From Mesorhizobium zhangyense (GTDB lineage: Bacteria; Pseudomonadota; Alphaproteobacteria; Rhizobiales; Rhizobiaceae), in assembly GCF_011045115.1 (NCBI RefSeq), contig NZ_JAAKZG010000019.1, forward strand, positions 1 to 64,000: 64,000 nucleotides of DNA, written 5' to 3'. Within the stretch, counting starts at the first letter, position 1, and every line of letters starts with the position of its first letter. The notes under the pieces were generated by a model. It was not told the DNA's origin. It saw only the letters and a list, made by a program, of their open reading frames with translations, and made no database searches. Shown here one piece after another: positions 1 through 9,287 of this stretch. A program made the position numbers and the translations under genes.

Positions 1-501
1 CAAGGCAATGGATCACTGAGATTGATACGCACAGCAAGGCGATAAAGCGGGAAGGGCTCCAGCCATTCCAAGCCTGCTCATTCCAACGCGGCGCAGTCTG
101 CCTTTGCGGCTTTGATATCCTTCCTCGGCCGAAGCGGCCCTCGGCCACGATCGTCACGTTCGCATGGTCGTGACGATTTCCCACCAGCTGCTGGCGGGCG
201 TTACGCTTGCCGTGGTCGAGTGGGGGTTTCGCAACATTGGCGGCGATATGTGGGTGTAACGAAAGATTCTCAATCGCTACCTCGTGTGGCACCCGGTTCA
301 CAATCTGGTGGGAGTAGAAGGGCAGGGGCTCTTGACACCTATACCGTACAGCCTTCTGGTCTGGCGCAGCTTTCCGGGGAACCGCCGGATCCGGAATTGT
401 ACGTCAGGCAGACCGCTCTGCGGACTAAGCCGACAGCCGGATTCGGCATGCGCAAGCCGGCGTCCATTGTGGTCAAGGGTCAAGTGCGACAGGTACGTTC
501 A
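1..501. other. No confident gene; region upstream of gspE
   Basis: Open frame continues upstream of gspE from position 112, but the translation is Arg/Ser/Gly-rich, low in hydrophobic residues and unlike any GspE N terminus, so I do not treat it as coding. A 31-codon frame ending at about 260 is also present and unrecognised. I see no tRNA, repeat or insertion-sequence end here. It may be the promoter region of gspE or decayed DNA. Confidence 0.4.
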
Positions 502-2187
502 ATGAACCCAAAGCTTACAGACTTACACTCACTCTTGTCGTCCATGGCCGACGCCGGATTGGCGAGCCGCGAGGCTACGCGGGGCCTTTTCGGTGAGAGC
601 ACGGCCTCGCGAGCCTCCGACCTACATCGGCTGATCGAAGCGCAGATCGTCGATGCCGACGCCCTCGCAAGATTCCTGTCGTCCTATTATGGCGTGCGGC
701 TTCTCGACCGGCAGCAGCTCGCTGACTACAGGCCCGTCGCGCAGAATCTCTCAAACCGATTTCTTGTGGAAAACTGGATCGCGCCGCTCACGGCGCCGGA
801 CGGGAGCGCCGTCATAGGGGTTCTCCACCCCGGAGACGCAGACCCGATAGAGGCGCTGCGATCCGTTCTCGACGGTGACGTCGAGGTCTGCGTGGTTCCC
901 GCACCCGACCTGGAATCCTGCCTGGAACGCCTTTCCGGCACCCAGGATGTTGCCCAGGCCACCGGCGAAGGAGCAACCTCCGAAGCGGCTATCGCAAGCC
1001 TGCGGGATCTCGCGAGCGGCGCGCCGGTTGTAGTTGTCGTCGACGACATCTTCCGGCGCGCGCTCGACCTGAGGGCAACCGACATCCACCTCGAACCGAT
1101 GCGCGGACGGCTCGTGATGCGTTTCCGCATCGACGGCGTCTTGCGGATCATGCCTTCGCCGCCGCATGAAATGGGCGATGCGATCGTCTCGCGCATCAAG
1201 GTTCTCGCCGGCCTCGACATCACCGAGCGCCGCAAGCCTCAGGATGGTGCGATGCGCCTTCCCGTCGGCGACCGCGAAGTCGAACTGCGCGTCGCCACCC
1301 TCTCATCCATCCATGGCGAGACCGTCGTCATGCGCATCCTGCACCGCGACAGCGTCCTGCTGGATTTCGCGGGCGTGGGCCTGGACGAGGAAGAACGGCA
1401 GACGCTGAACCGTCTACTTGAGCACACCCATGGAATGATCGCCGTCGCCGGCCCGACCGGCAGCGGCAAGACGACGACGCTCGCCGCCGCGCTCTCAAAG
1501 CTCAACGAGCCGGGCCGCAAGATCGTGACCATCGAGGATCCCGTCGAGTACCAGATCCCCGGCATCGTGCAGTCGCAGATCAACTCGGCGATCGGCATCA
1601 CCTTCTCATCGGCGATCCGGACGTTCGTGCGACAGGACCCCGACGTGATCCTGGTCGGCGAGATACGCGACGGCGAGACGGCACATGCCGCCGTCCAGGC
1701 AGCGCTCACCGGACACCTCGTTCTCACCACCGTCCACGCGAACACCGCGGCGGCGGCCTTCACGCGTATGCGCGACCTGGGTGTCGAGACCTATCTGCTG
1801 GTCGGCGCCGTACGCGGCATCATCTCCCAGCGCCTGTTGCGGCGGCTCTGCGATCACTGCAAGCAGGAAGGAATTCTCTCGTCCGAGACCTTTTCCTCCG
1901 ACTCCCGCTACCAGGCCGTCGGGTTCTCCCCGGGCCGGAAAGTGTTCAACGCGGTTGGCTGCGGCCGTTGCAACGGCACAGGGTATCGAGGCCGCATCGC
2001 CGTGTTCGAGATCCTTGTCCTCGACGAGGCGATCACGGAACTCGCTTCACAGGGGGCAGACCACTCCAGGATCGAAGCGCTCGCGCTGGAGCGAGGCATG
2101 AGCACGATGGCGCATGACGGTGCCAGGAAGGCAGGGCAAGGTCTCACCTCGCCGGCGGAGGTGCTCAGGGTCACCGGGTTTCGCTGA
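502..2187 (+). CDS. gspE: Type II secretion system ATPase GspE
   Basis: Cytoplasmic hexameric ATPase that powers pseudopilus assembly in type II secretion. About 561 residues, the family's usual size. The N-terminal third is the N1E-like domain. The C-terminal half has Walker A GPTGSGKTTT, the Walker B/Asp-box stretch DPDVILVGEIRDGETA, the His-box TTVHAN, and the GspE/PilB metal-binding cysteines (CDHC ... CGRC followed by GTGYRGR). I chose the ATG at 502 because it begins MNPKLTDLHSLL, typical of GspE N termini; upstream codons do not look coding. No strong Shine-Dalgarno is visible. It is oddly alone: the next T2SS genes (gspD, a prepilin peptidase, gspK) lie 7 kb downstream past unrelated genes, and no gspF, G, H, I, J, L or M is in the window. 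GspE is favoured over PilB by the neighbouring gspD/gspK. Confidence 0.9.
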   Translation: MNPKLTDLHSLLSSMADAGLASREATRGLFGESTASRASDLHRLIEAQIVDADALARFLSSYYGVRLLDRQQLADYRPVAQNLSNRFLVENWIAPLTAPDGSAVIGVLHPGDADPIEALRSVLDGDVEVCVVPAPDLESCLERLSGTQDVAQATGEGATSEAAIASLRDLASGAPVVVVVDDIFRRALDLRATDIHLEPMRGRLVMRFRIDGVLRIMPSPPHEMGDAIVSRIKVLAGLDITERRKPQDGAMRLPVGDREVELRVATLSSIHGETVVMRILHRDSVLLDFAGVGLDEEERQTLNRLLEHTHGMIAVAGPTGSGKTTTLAAALSKLNEPGRKIVTIEDPVEYQIPGIVQSQINSAIGITFSSAIRTFVRQDPDVILVGEIRDGETAHAAVQAALTGHLVLTTVHANTAAAAFTRMRDLGVETYLLVGAVRGIISQRLLRRLCDHCKQEGILSSETFSSDSRYQAVGFSPGRKVFNAVGCGRCNGTGYRGRIAVFEILVLDEAITELASQGADHSRIEALALERGMSTMAHDGARKAGQGLTSPAEVLRVTGFR

Positions 2188-2260
2188 GCGCATCCATCCA
2201 CATCCGCGCTTGCCTCTGACCCGCGACTGGCAGTTGGAATCTCCGCTCAGGACTTGGCCA

Positions 2261-2988
2261 CTATTCCTCGCCTTCATCGCCTTGATAGGGCTCGATGCTT
2301 TCGCCCTCCAAAAGATAGCCCGAGGCAACCTCGCTTGAACCATCTACGAAGGAGAGGTCTTTCTTTTCAGACTGCACGCGCATCGTGCCGGTTATCATGA
2401 CGCCTTCGAACAGACTCGTAGCCGCGAATGGAGTGGAGGATTTCAAGTATATCACCTGGTTCGGCGGCGGTGGCGGCTCATGGATGCATGCACCGAAATA
2501 GGGGACAAGCAGGAACTCGGTCGTACCGGCTGGATCAAAATCCAGGGGCAGCAGATAGCCGGCGATCGCTACCCGCTTGCCGTCATACGTCTTCTCGGTA
2601 AGGGTTCCGCGCCTCTCGACCTCTGTGGCCCAGGCTACGTATCGTTCGTAAATCGCATCCAGATCGACGCCCTGCTTTGAGAGTGTCTCCCTGTCGGCGT
2701 CGACCCTTTTTTGGCTTCGTCGCGCTGAAGGGCAAACTCCTCGCTCAGCTCGCCCGATGGGTGACCTTTCCAGTAAAGGACACTTCTCAACGCCTCCTGC
2801 TGCTCAGAAGGAAGTCCTTCCGGGAAATTTGCCAGCGGTTCTGTCGGCGGGATCAGCATCTCCCATTTCAGCTGGGTGGCGCCTTCGCTGACTGCCGCGC
2901 CGCAGCCAAGGCCCAGGACAGCCAGAATGAGAGCTATGCCACGGAGCGTCGATCTCGCGTTGCCGAAGATGAATCTGGAAGTCATCAT
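2261..2988 (-). pseudogene. DUF3299 lipoprotein of zrg-like ABC operon, frameshifted
   Basis: Last gene of the zrg-like operon. The first part (2988 back to about 2713) encodes a lipoprotein-type signal ending LGLGC and then WEMLIPPTEPLANFP, characteristic of DUF3299 proteins that accompany MacB/LolD-like ABC transporters. The frame is lost at a run of six A (minus strand; T6 at 2707-2712). Reading on with one extra A gives a continuous DUF3299 core (RVAIAGYLLPLDFDPAG, then LLVPYFGACIHEPPPPPNQ) through to the stop at 2261. One base is therefore missing relative to an intact gene. A homopolymer sequencing or assembly error is as likely as a real inactivation. The ATG at 2988 overlaps the permease stop (ATGA). 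Confidence 0.75.
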
Positions 2989-4242
2989 GTTCTCACCATC
3001 ATGCCGTTTGCGAGGGACATCCTGTAAGCGCGATAGGCCGGCAGGAAACCGGCGGCTATTCCGCCGATCAATATTGCCAACAGCAACAGAGCATCCGTCG
3101 CGGATGGAGGCTGAAGGCCGATGTCGATGCCGAACTGTCTGTCGACAAGCGGGCGGGCTGCCATCAGGACCGCATAGCGCGCGGTCGTACCGATCGCGAT
3201 TCCCGCCACGGTCAGGAGCGTCGCCTCTCCGACAAGAAGACCTGCAACCGTGCGGGGTCTCGCCCCCAGCGAGCGCAGTATCGCGATCTCACGGCGTCGT
3301 TCGTTAAGCGTCGACAGGATCATCGCCGACAGACCGAGCATCGAAGTCACCACGACCATGGCTGAGACGCCAAGCAATGCGGTCTCGACAGTGGCGACCA
3401 GTCCCCACATCTCCTGCAAGGCGACACCCGGCAGCACAGCCGAAAGAGGCTCGGCCCTGTACTCGTTCACAGCGCGCTGGAATCCGATGACTTGCAGGCG
3501 CGACTTCAAGCCGATGATGGCCGCCGTTATCGCCCTCGGAGGAAGCGACATCTGCCGCAGACGGTCGGCCGGCGTCACCACTCCCCGGGATCCGTGAACC
3601 GGACCGCCAGTCGACATGAATGGCCTCGACGGCCTTGAGGCTCACATGGAGGGATTTGTCCACCGGCGTGCCGGTCCTTGCCAGAATGCCGGAGACGCGG
3701 AACGGGAGGTCGTCGTGTTGCGGCCCGAGGGAGCCCGCACCATGCGCGACGGTGATCTTCTCGCCGGTGGAATAGCCAAGCCGGCTGGCGACGTCCGAGC
3801 CGATGACGACATCGAAGAGATCATCAAAGGGTGCACCGACGGCGAACGTCAGAGCCTGGCCGCCGCGATACCGGAAGTGCCCGAAATAATCCGGAGTCGT
3901 CCCGATGACGCGAAAGCCGCGATGGCTGTCGCCGAGGGAAAGCGGAATTGCCCAGGCAACCTCCGAGCGCGAAACGATATCTTGGTAGCTGCGCCACGTG
4001 ACGTTGTTGGTAGCATTGCCGATGCGGAATACGGAGTAGAGAAGGAGTTGCATGGCGCCTGACCTTGCCCCGATGAGCACATCCGCGCCCGACACGGTCC
4101 CGGCAAAGCTGTCTCTTGCCCCGCTGCGCACCTTTTCGACACCGAGTAGCAGCATGACGCTGACGGAGATCGCCAGGATCGTCAGTAACACCGTAACCCA
4201 TCGGTTGCGCAGTGATTGCAAGGCAAGGCGCGCGACGATCAT
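2985..4242 (-). pseudogene. FtsX/MacB-type ABC permease, frameshifted
   Basis: Permease of the same operon: one N-terminal membrane helix (VTVLLTILAISVSVMLLLG), a MacB-like periplasmic domain, and three C-terminal helices including the FtsX-type loop STLNERRREIAILRSLGA. The two halves lie in different frames. The N-terminal frame ends its recognisable sequence at VEAIHVDWRSG, and the rest starts again at VVTPADRLRQMS. Removing one base from the CCCC/GGG cluster at 3583-3589 joins them cleanly, so one extra base is present. The start at 4242 overlaps the ATPase stop as ATGA. As with the DUF3299 gene, sequencing error and real decay cannot be separated here. If intact it would be about 415 residues. 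Confidence 0.78.
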
Positions 4243-4979
4243 CTCGTGTCGCTCTTGCATTTCGACGTTGTCAGGATGTCGTTGAGCTGGATCACCCGCG
4301 TGAAGTGCTGCGTCAAACGCCGGTCGTGACTGACCATGATCAAGGTCGCCCCCGTTGCCTCAATCTGACCAAACAGCAGGTCGAGAAAGTCCTGCTGCCG
4401 ATCGTCGTCGAGAGCTGATGTCGGCTCGTCGGCGACAATGATCTCGGGTGAGCCGATGAGCGCCCGCGCCGTCGCGACGCGTTGTTGCTGGCCGACGCTC
4501 AAAGTGGCCGCCGTTTGCTTCCCGATACCCGCCGGAAGTCCCAGGGCCGACAACAGGCGCCGGCCTTCGCTCTCCATGCCGCCCGAGGCCGTTGCGCGGG
4601 CGCGACGTCGTGGTGCGAAGCTGAGCGGCAGCAGGACGTTGTCGACGACGCTGCCGTAGGGAAGGAGATTGAACATCTGGAAGATGATGCCGAAATGTTC
4701 CGCGCGAAACCGGTCGCGCCCGCTGCTGCCGAGCTCATCGAGCGGTTGCCCCAGTATTTCCAGGCTTCCCGCTTGCGCCAGCGCGATGCCGGTCAGCAGG
4801 CTGAGCAGGGTCGATTTTCCGCTGCCGGATGCGCCGAGCAGCAGCAACCGCTCGCCTCGGGAAACCTCGAACTCGCTCACCGACAGGCAAAACGGATCTC
4901 GCGGGCCCCACTTGTATTCGACACCGCGCAAACGCACGGCGTCGGCCAGGACGCGCGCCTCGACCTCATCTTTCCACAC
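4239..4979 (-). CDS. ABC transporter ATPase, LolD/MacB-like (zrg operon)
   Basis: ATP-binding subunit, 246 residues, for the adjacent FtsX-type permease. Visible motifs are Walker A GASGSGKST, Q-loop FQMFN, a signature LSVGQQQR (variant of LSGGQ), Walker B IIVADEPTSALD and switch histidine MVSHD. This is the MacB/LolD family, which couples to one-step mechanotransmission permeases rather than to classical importers. Its start overlaps the end of zrgA by 14 bases, and its stop overlaps the permease start. By analogy with the Vibrio ZrgABCDE gene set the system is probably linked to zinc supply, but the substrate is inferred from gene order and the ZrgA partner only. Confidence 0.85.
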   Translation of the reverse strand: MWKDEVEARVLADAVRLRGVEYKWGPRDPFCLSVSEFEVSRGERLLLLGASGSGKSTLLSLLTGIALAQAGSLEILGQPLDELGSSGRDRFRAEHFGIIFQMFNLLPYGSVVDNVLLPLSFAPRRRARATASGGMESEGRRLLSALGLPAGIGKQTAATLSVGQQQRVATARALIGSPEIIVADEPTSALDDDRQQDFLDLLFGQIEATGATLIMVSHDRRLTQHFTRVIQLNDILTTSKCKSDTR

Positions 4980-5547
4980 GGCGCGCCTCGCGCGACACCT
5001 CGAAGGCGGTCTCGCCGTTGGCGTCGACTATGGTCACGTCGAGCCCCTCAGCATCGCGGAAGCGATCGAAATAAGGGAAGTCCATCGACGTGATCTGGGA
5101 CGCATCCCCGCAGGTGAGAGCGTACGTTGCCCGGAACTCGGCGTGACCGCCTTCGTGCTCGTCGGTCTCCGCGGCTTCGTCAGCCTCCACGGCGGCGCCA
5201 CGGTCCTCGCGGTCGCCGGCGATGAGTGTGACGTCTGCTGAGGTGACGGTGCACTCCGCATGGTCGGGCAAGGCGAAGAGCTTCAACGGCTCCCTCAGGT
5301 CGGCGAGCGCGGCCTGCACTGCCTTCTTCTGTCTGGCGGTGCCGGCTTCGTGCTCGAACCCGACGATGTCCATGCCGGGCGCAGAGAACTCCATCTGAAC
5401 ATCATTCGTCTCGATGGCGATCGACAGGGTCCCGCGTCCGTGGACATGTGGACCGAGTTCGCGACTTTCTTCTGCAGCGTGTGCCGCCGACGCGACGATA
5501 AGCATGCCTGCGGCCAAGAATACCCCGGCGTGGTGATGCATTCCCAT
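4966..5547 (-). CDS. ZrgA-like (DUF2796) periplasmic zinc-associated protein
   Basis: About 193 residues with a signal peptide (HHHAGVFLAAGMLIVASAAHA). The mature part opens with LGPHVHGRGTLSIAIE, typical of DUF2796/ZrgA proteins, has an acidic and His-containing linker (DEHEGGH) and two lone Cys residues. The family is associated with zinc uptake in Vibrio. The start at 5547 is supported by GGGAGG seven bases upstream; the in-frame extension to 5616 would put charged sequence before the signal. It heads the operon with the ATPase, permease and DUF3299 genes. His/Asp/Glu clusters are compatible with metal binding; the exact metal is not shown. Confidence 0.8.
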   Translation of the reverse strand: MGMHHHAGVFLAAGMLIVASAAHAAEESRELGPHVHGRGTLSIAIETNDVQMEFSAPGMDIVGFEHEAGTARQKKAVQAALADLREPLKLFALPDHAECTVTSADVTLIAGDREDRGAAVEADEAAETDEHEGGHAEFRATYALTCGDASQITSMDFPYFDRFRDAEGLDVTIVDANGETAFEVSREARRVER

Positions 5548-5631
5548 TTCGTTCCCTCCCAATCGAAATGATCTATCCGCCATCGACCTGCGTTGACGGG
5601 TGGCGCGACCGCGCAAGCGGCAGTTCGGGCG

Positions 5632-6441
5632 CTACACCATCCTGGACAATTCGGTACTGATCAGTCTCGCCGTTTGGCGCACCAGCCTTGCGCATAGCTC
5701 GTGGCGCCGCGCGTCGTGCCGATACACGGGCATGCTGATGCTTACCGCTCCAACCGGTTCCCCCGAACGATTGAAGATCGGGCTGCCGAGACAGCGGATG
5801 TCCGGCTCGTTCTCCTCGTCATCGAACGCGAATCCCTGCTCGCGCGTCCGCTTCAATTCATCGAACAGCGTTTCGGGTGTCGTGAAAGTCTTAGCGGTAT
5901 GGCGCCTCAAGTCCAGGCTCTTGATGACTTCCAGCAGCCGCTGGTCCGGCAGGCCGGACAACCACGCCTTGCCCACGGATGTGGAGTGAAGTTCAACCTG
6001 GCCCCCAATACTTGTCTTCATCTGCACCCTGTTGGAGCCTACCAGCTTGTCTATGTAGACCATCCGGTTGTTGCTGGGCACCGCAAGGTGGACGGCCTCA
6101 TCCGTGGCGTCGCGGAGCGACACCAGAAAATCCCTTGCGATCGTCCGCAAGTCGGAGTCCTCCCAGGTCTTGGCAGCAAGCTGGAGGAGGCGTGGCCCCA
6201 GGCGAAACGTTCCGCCCTCTCCTGACTGCGTGACGAGTCCCTCCGCCATGAGCGCCGCAACGAGGCGGTACACCGTCCCCCGGGGAAATGGCGCGCGCTT
6301 TGTCAGTTGGGCAATGTCCAGCGTTCCGGGGGCATCCGCGATGATCTGCAGCACCGTGATGAACTTCGAGAACGAGGCCGCCCCCTGCACATGGGTAGGA
6401 ACTCCTGCATCGGCTTCGTCCTCGACGTCACTCCGGCTCAT
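5632..6441 (-). CDS. IclR-family transcriptional regulator
   Basis: 269 residues. The N-terminal winged helix (residues about 25-85: FITVLQIIADAP ... PRGTVYRLVAALMAEGLV) and C-terminal IclR effector domain (MVYIDKLVGSN, STSVGKAWLSGL, GFAFDDEENEPDIRCLGSPI, GAVSISMP) are both complete. Such proteins usually sense a small carboxylate or aromatic intermediate. It is divergent from the DUF1330-TRAP genes, with the palindrome at 6493 between them. Three further copies of that palindrome precede the Fe-ADH, 2-hydroxyacid dehydrogenase and bicupin genes, so this is the likely regulator of that whole set and possibly of itself. The ligand is unknown. Confidence 0.9.
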   Translation of the reverse strand: MSRSDVEDEADAGVPTHVQGAASFSKFITVLQIIADAPGTLDIAQLTKRAPFPRGTVYRLVAALMAEGLVTQSGEGGTFRLGPRLLQLAAKTWEDSDLRTIARDFLVSLRDATDEAVHLAVPSNNRMVYIDKLVGSNRVQMKTSIGGQVELHSTSVGKAWLSGLPDQRLLEVIKSLDLRRHTAKTFTTPETLFDELKRTREQGFAFDDEENEPDIRCLGSPIFNRSGEPVGAVSISMPVYRHDARRHELCARLVRQTARLISTELSRMV

Positions 6442-6492
6442 GGCGCATCTCCTTGCAAGCTTGACAACGGAACATGGTGGTACTACACGTCC

Positions 6493-6516
6493 TTGGACAA
6501 GATGTCCATATTGTAG
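6493..6516 (+). promoter_or_regulatory. Candidate IclR operator, site A
   Basis: TTGGACA-AGA-TGTCCA followed by TATTGTAG: a perfect 6+6 inverted repeat (TGGACA/TGTCCA) with a 3-base spacer. It lies 52 bases upstream of the iclR start and about 140 bases upstream of the DUF1330 start, oriented like the other three copies relative to the downstream gene. No matching motif was noticed elsewhere in the window. Confidence 0.65.
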
Positions 6517-6653
6517 TCAACGTTCCTGATTTCGGTTCTAGCCGTGTGGTCGAGGAGGATCAACGGCAAACGCACATGTACCGAATGTCAACGCATCGGG
6601 CCATCCGTACGTTCCGCGAGGGCGCGCAGGAATTTCTTGGGGAGAGGAAGTAA

Positions 6654-6944
6654 ATGACGAAAAAAGGATACTGGGTCGCAATGGTCGACATTGCAGACCA
6701 GGAGGGGTACAAAGAATACATTGCTTTGAACAAGGCAGCGTTCGACAAATACGGCGCTTCCTTTGTCGTTCGTGCGGGTAAGAGTCAAGTTATGGAAGGC
6801 TCCGCCGCAAACCGTCTGGCAGTCATCGAGTTCAAAGACTACGATACAGCCCTCGCCTGCTACAACTCTCCAGAGTATCAGACGGCGATCAAGGCCCGCG
6901 AGAAGCATGCCAAAGCCCACCTTGCCGTAGTGGAAGGTATCTGA
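6654..6944 (+). CDS. DUF1330 domain protein
   Basis: 96 residues, the normal size for a DUF1330 (dimeric alpha+beta barrel) protein. Visible hallmarks are GYWVAMVDIAD at the start, a central LAVIEFKDYDTALACYNSPEY and a C-terminal REKHAKAHLAVVEGI. Start chosen at the ATG preceded by GGGGAGAGGAAG. First gene of the plus-strand unit leading into the TRAP transporter membrane genes and behind operator A. No enzymatic activity is established for the family; a role with the imported substrate is inference from position. Confidence 0.85.
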   Translation: MTKKGYWVAMVDIADQEGYKEYIALNKAAFDKYGASFVVRAGKSQVMEGSAANRLAVIEFKDYDTALACYNSPEYQTAIKAREKHAKAHLAVVEGI

Positions 6945-7160
6945 CACCGCAAGCGTCGCCTGAAACCTCTGCCATGCCGGTTCGAGGGATCATCGTCTTT
7001 ACCTTGCGCGCTGTTCGACCGCATCAGCACGGCCTGCCGTCACGCGATCGGGCGTCAGCGCCCGACCGACATGCTGGTAGCTCCGCTGACGGCCAACGGA
7101 TCCTCGTCAGAGTGCGACGAAGGCCGATCGCATGCGCGCACAACCTCTTTGGGAGCAGTC

Positions 7161-7706
7161 ATGCCCTCTCCGTCGCAGTGGCTATTCAAGGCTTTCGACA
7201 TCTTCGTCGTCGCCGGCATGGCCGTCATCAGCCTCCTGATCTTCACGAATGTCGTGCTGCGGTATGGCTTCAGCTCAGGCATTCCCTTTGCCGTTGAGGT
7301 GTCCCGTGTGGTCCTCGTCTGGGTCATCTTCATGGGATCCGTGGTGGCGCTCGCCAAGGGCGCGCATCTCGGCGTCGACTCGTTGGTGGTCCGGTTGCCT
7401 CGCAGGGCGCGCAGCGTCTGCTTTCTTGTTTCATATGGCTTGATGCTTTGGTGCTGCTGGCTCCTGGCACAAGGCAGCTGGTCACTCACGGTGATCGAAT
7501 GGGGCAACGTCCAAGCACTGTCGGGAATTCCCGTCGGCGCCATCTACCTCGCGGGGCTCGTCGCTGCCATCCTGATGGCTGTGGTGCTCCTCATTGATCT
7601 GTGGCGCTCGCTGCGCGGCATCCTGCCCGCCCCCTGGTCGGGGGTGGAGCATGTTGAGCCGCTACCGGTTGTGCCCCCCGCGCTTACTTCGGAGAAAGCA
7701 CCGTGA
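7161..7706 (+). CDS. TRAP transporter small membrane subunit (DctQ type)
   Basis: 181 residues with four hydrophobic helices, the DctQ fold. FTNVVLRYGFSSGIPFAVEV and FMGSVVALAKGAHLGVD are typical of the family. The ATG at 7161 is chosen because it follows GGGAG and precedes the first helix; longer in-frame starts add a polar stretch. Its stop overlaps the GTG of the large subunit gene (GTGA), indicating translational coupling. Together they form the membrane part of a tripartite ATP-independent periplasmic transporter for an organic acid; the matching binding protein is probably DctP at 17929. Confidence 0.88.
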   Translation: MPSPSQWLFKAFDIFVVAGMAVISLLIFTNVVLRYGFSSGIPFAVEVSRVVLVWVIFMGSVVALAKGAHLGVDSLVVRLPRRARSVCFLVSYGLMLWCCWLLAQGSWSLTVIEWGNVQALSGIPVGAIYLAGLVAAILMAVVLLIDLWRSLRGILPAPWSGVEHVEPLPVVPPALTSEKAP

Positions 7707-8980
7707 GCGGCTTGGTCTTTATTGTTTCCCTCCTTGGTACGATGGGCATCGGAGTTCCCATTGCCTTCGCCCTGATGCTATCGGGCGTCGCGATGATGCT
7801 GCTGATGGGAAATCTGGATGCGCAGATCCTGGCGCAACGGCTGGTCAATGGTGCGGATAGCTATCCGCTGATGGCGATCCCGTTCTTTCTCATTGCGGGC
7901 GAGCTCATGAACGCCGGCGGCCTCTCCCGACGCATCGTGAACGTGGCCCTGGCGCTCGTCGGTCATGTCCGTGGCGGCCTCGGCTACGTGGTCATCGGGA
8001 CGGGCCTGGTGCTTGCCAGCGTCTCCGGTTCCGCGATCGCGGATACTGCGACACTCGCGGTCATGCTGGTTCCCCTGATGCGGGATGCCGGCTACCACAT
8101 GGGTAGAGCCTCGGGCTTGATGGCGGCGACAGGCATCATCGCCCCGATCATCCCGCCGTCTGTCGGGTTCATCATCCTGGGCGTCACGGCAAACATTTCT
8201 ATCGTCGGCCTGTTCTTCGCCGGAATCGTGCCAGGGCTCATGATGGGGGTGAGCCTCATAGTCGCTTGGTGGTTCCTTTCCAAAAAGGAAACGGCGTCGG
8301 TCCGGCTCAAACTGCCGCGCAGGGACCTCCCGAAAACCATCATGGCCGCCGCTTGGGCATTGATGATGCCGGTGATTATCCTGGCCGGACTGCGGTTCGG
8401 CCTCTTCACACCTACTGAGGCCGGCGTCGTTGCCGCCGCCTATGCACTTTTCGTGGGGCTGTTTGTCTATCGGGAGCTGACACCGCGGCTGCTCTATGAC
8501 GCGCTGCTGGCCGCCGGTCGCTTGACGGCAGTGATCATGCTGCTGGTGGCAGCCTCCATGATCTCCGGCTTTATGCTGACGATTTCCAATCTGCCCGCCC
8601 AGCTCGTCAGTATCCTCGGTCCATTCATCGACTCGCCGATCCTGCTGATGGGTATGATCGTCATCGCGGTCTTCATCGTCGGCACGGCGCTCGATTTCGC
8701 ACCGTGCATCACGATCCTGGTGCCGGTCCTCATACCGATCGTGAATGCGGCAGGGATCGATCCGGTCTATTTCGGGGTGATCTTCATGATGGTCAACGCG
8801 GTCGGCCTGATCACGCCTCCTGTCGGAACGGTTCTGAACACCGTGTGCGGAATCAGCGGAGTCTCAATGGAGGCGGCTACGAAGGGCGCCATGCCTTACC
8901 TTGTGGCCCAGATGATCCTTATTGTGCTGCTAGTTCTGTTCCCGGCGTTGGTGACCGTGCCAGCGTCCTGGCTCCATTGA
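7703..8980 (+). CDS. TRAP transporter large membrane subunit (DctM type)
   Basis: 425 residues, about a dozen hydrophobic segments, DctM family. Recognisable stretches include AIPFFLIAGELMNAGGLSRRI, VSGSAIADTATLAVMLVPLM, ATGIIAPIIPPSVGFIILG and NAVGLITPPVGTVLNTVCG. It begins with GTG overlapping the DctQ stop by four bases. This subunit carries the Na+-driven substrate path in the inner membrane. No DctP gene follows directly, which is unusual; the nearest is 9 kb away on the same strand. Confidence 0.93.
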   Translation: MSGLVFIVSLLGTMGIGVPIAFALMLSGVAMMLLMGNLDAQILAQRLVNGADSYPLMAIPFFLIAGELMNAGGLSRRIVNVALALVGHVRGGLGYVVIGTGLVLASVSGSAIADTATLAVMLVPLMRDAGYHMGRASGLMAATGIIAPIIPPSVGFIILGVTANISIVGLFFAGIVPGLMMGVSLIVAWWFLSKKETASVRLKLPRRDLPKTIMAAAWALMMPVIILAGLRFGLFTPTEAGVVAAAYALFVGLFVYRELTPRLLYDALLAAGRLTAVIMLLVAASMISGFMLTISNLPAQLVSILGPFIDSPILLMGMIVIAVFIVGTALDFAPCITILVPVLIPIVNAAGIDPVYFGVIFMMVNAVGLITPPVGTVLNTVCGISGVSMEAATKGAMPYLVAQMILIVLLVLFPALVTVPASWLH

Positions 8981-9287
8981 GGCTCAAACTGTCGAGGAGT
9001 TGGACTGGATATTTGACGACGGCCTTTCCGCCTATGCGGCACAGGGTTTCGACAAGGAACAGCGGCGGGACCCTGATGCGGGAAGAGTTGCACACGCTGG
9101 CGCAGGTCAATTTTCGAGGCGCTCCACATATTCGAGTTCTTCACCTACCTCGGGCTGACCGACGTCGACGAGGTGTCCGTTGCCCGAGTGGGAAGCAGAA
9201 AGCGTGCTTAATGGTTGTCAAGCGCTTCATAGAACGGAACTTTTCCGGGGTTGGGGTCCCGGGCGTAAGCTTGGGTGGGGTGTTTAG
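8981..9287. other. Intergenic; possible gene remnant before gspD
   Basis: About 300 bases with coding-like fragments in shifting frames, for example EELDWIFDDGLSAYAAQGF near 8995 and IFEALHIFEFFTYLGLTDVDE ending at about 9210 with TAA. They could be pieces of one broken hypothetical protein. GT-rich sequence (GGGGTTGGGGTCCCGGGCG) lies just before the gspD start. I cannot name the parent gene. Confidence 0.3.

Noticed and set aside
112-501. N-terminal extension of gspE to position 112
   Set aside because: The additional 130 codons are Arg/Ser-rich and resemble no GspE N terminus; ATG 502 gives a normal family length.
2707-2712. Programmed frameshift at the A6 run in the DUF3299 gene
   Set aside because: The zero-frame phasing (GCC AAA AAA GGG) does not present the classic A AAA AAG slippery heptamer, and the adjacent permease gene also has a homopolymer indel, so error or decay fits better.
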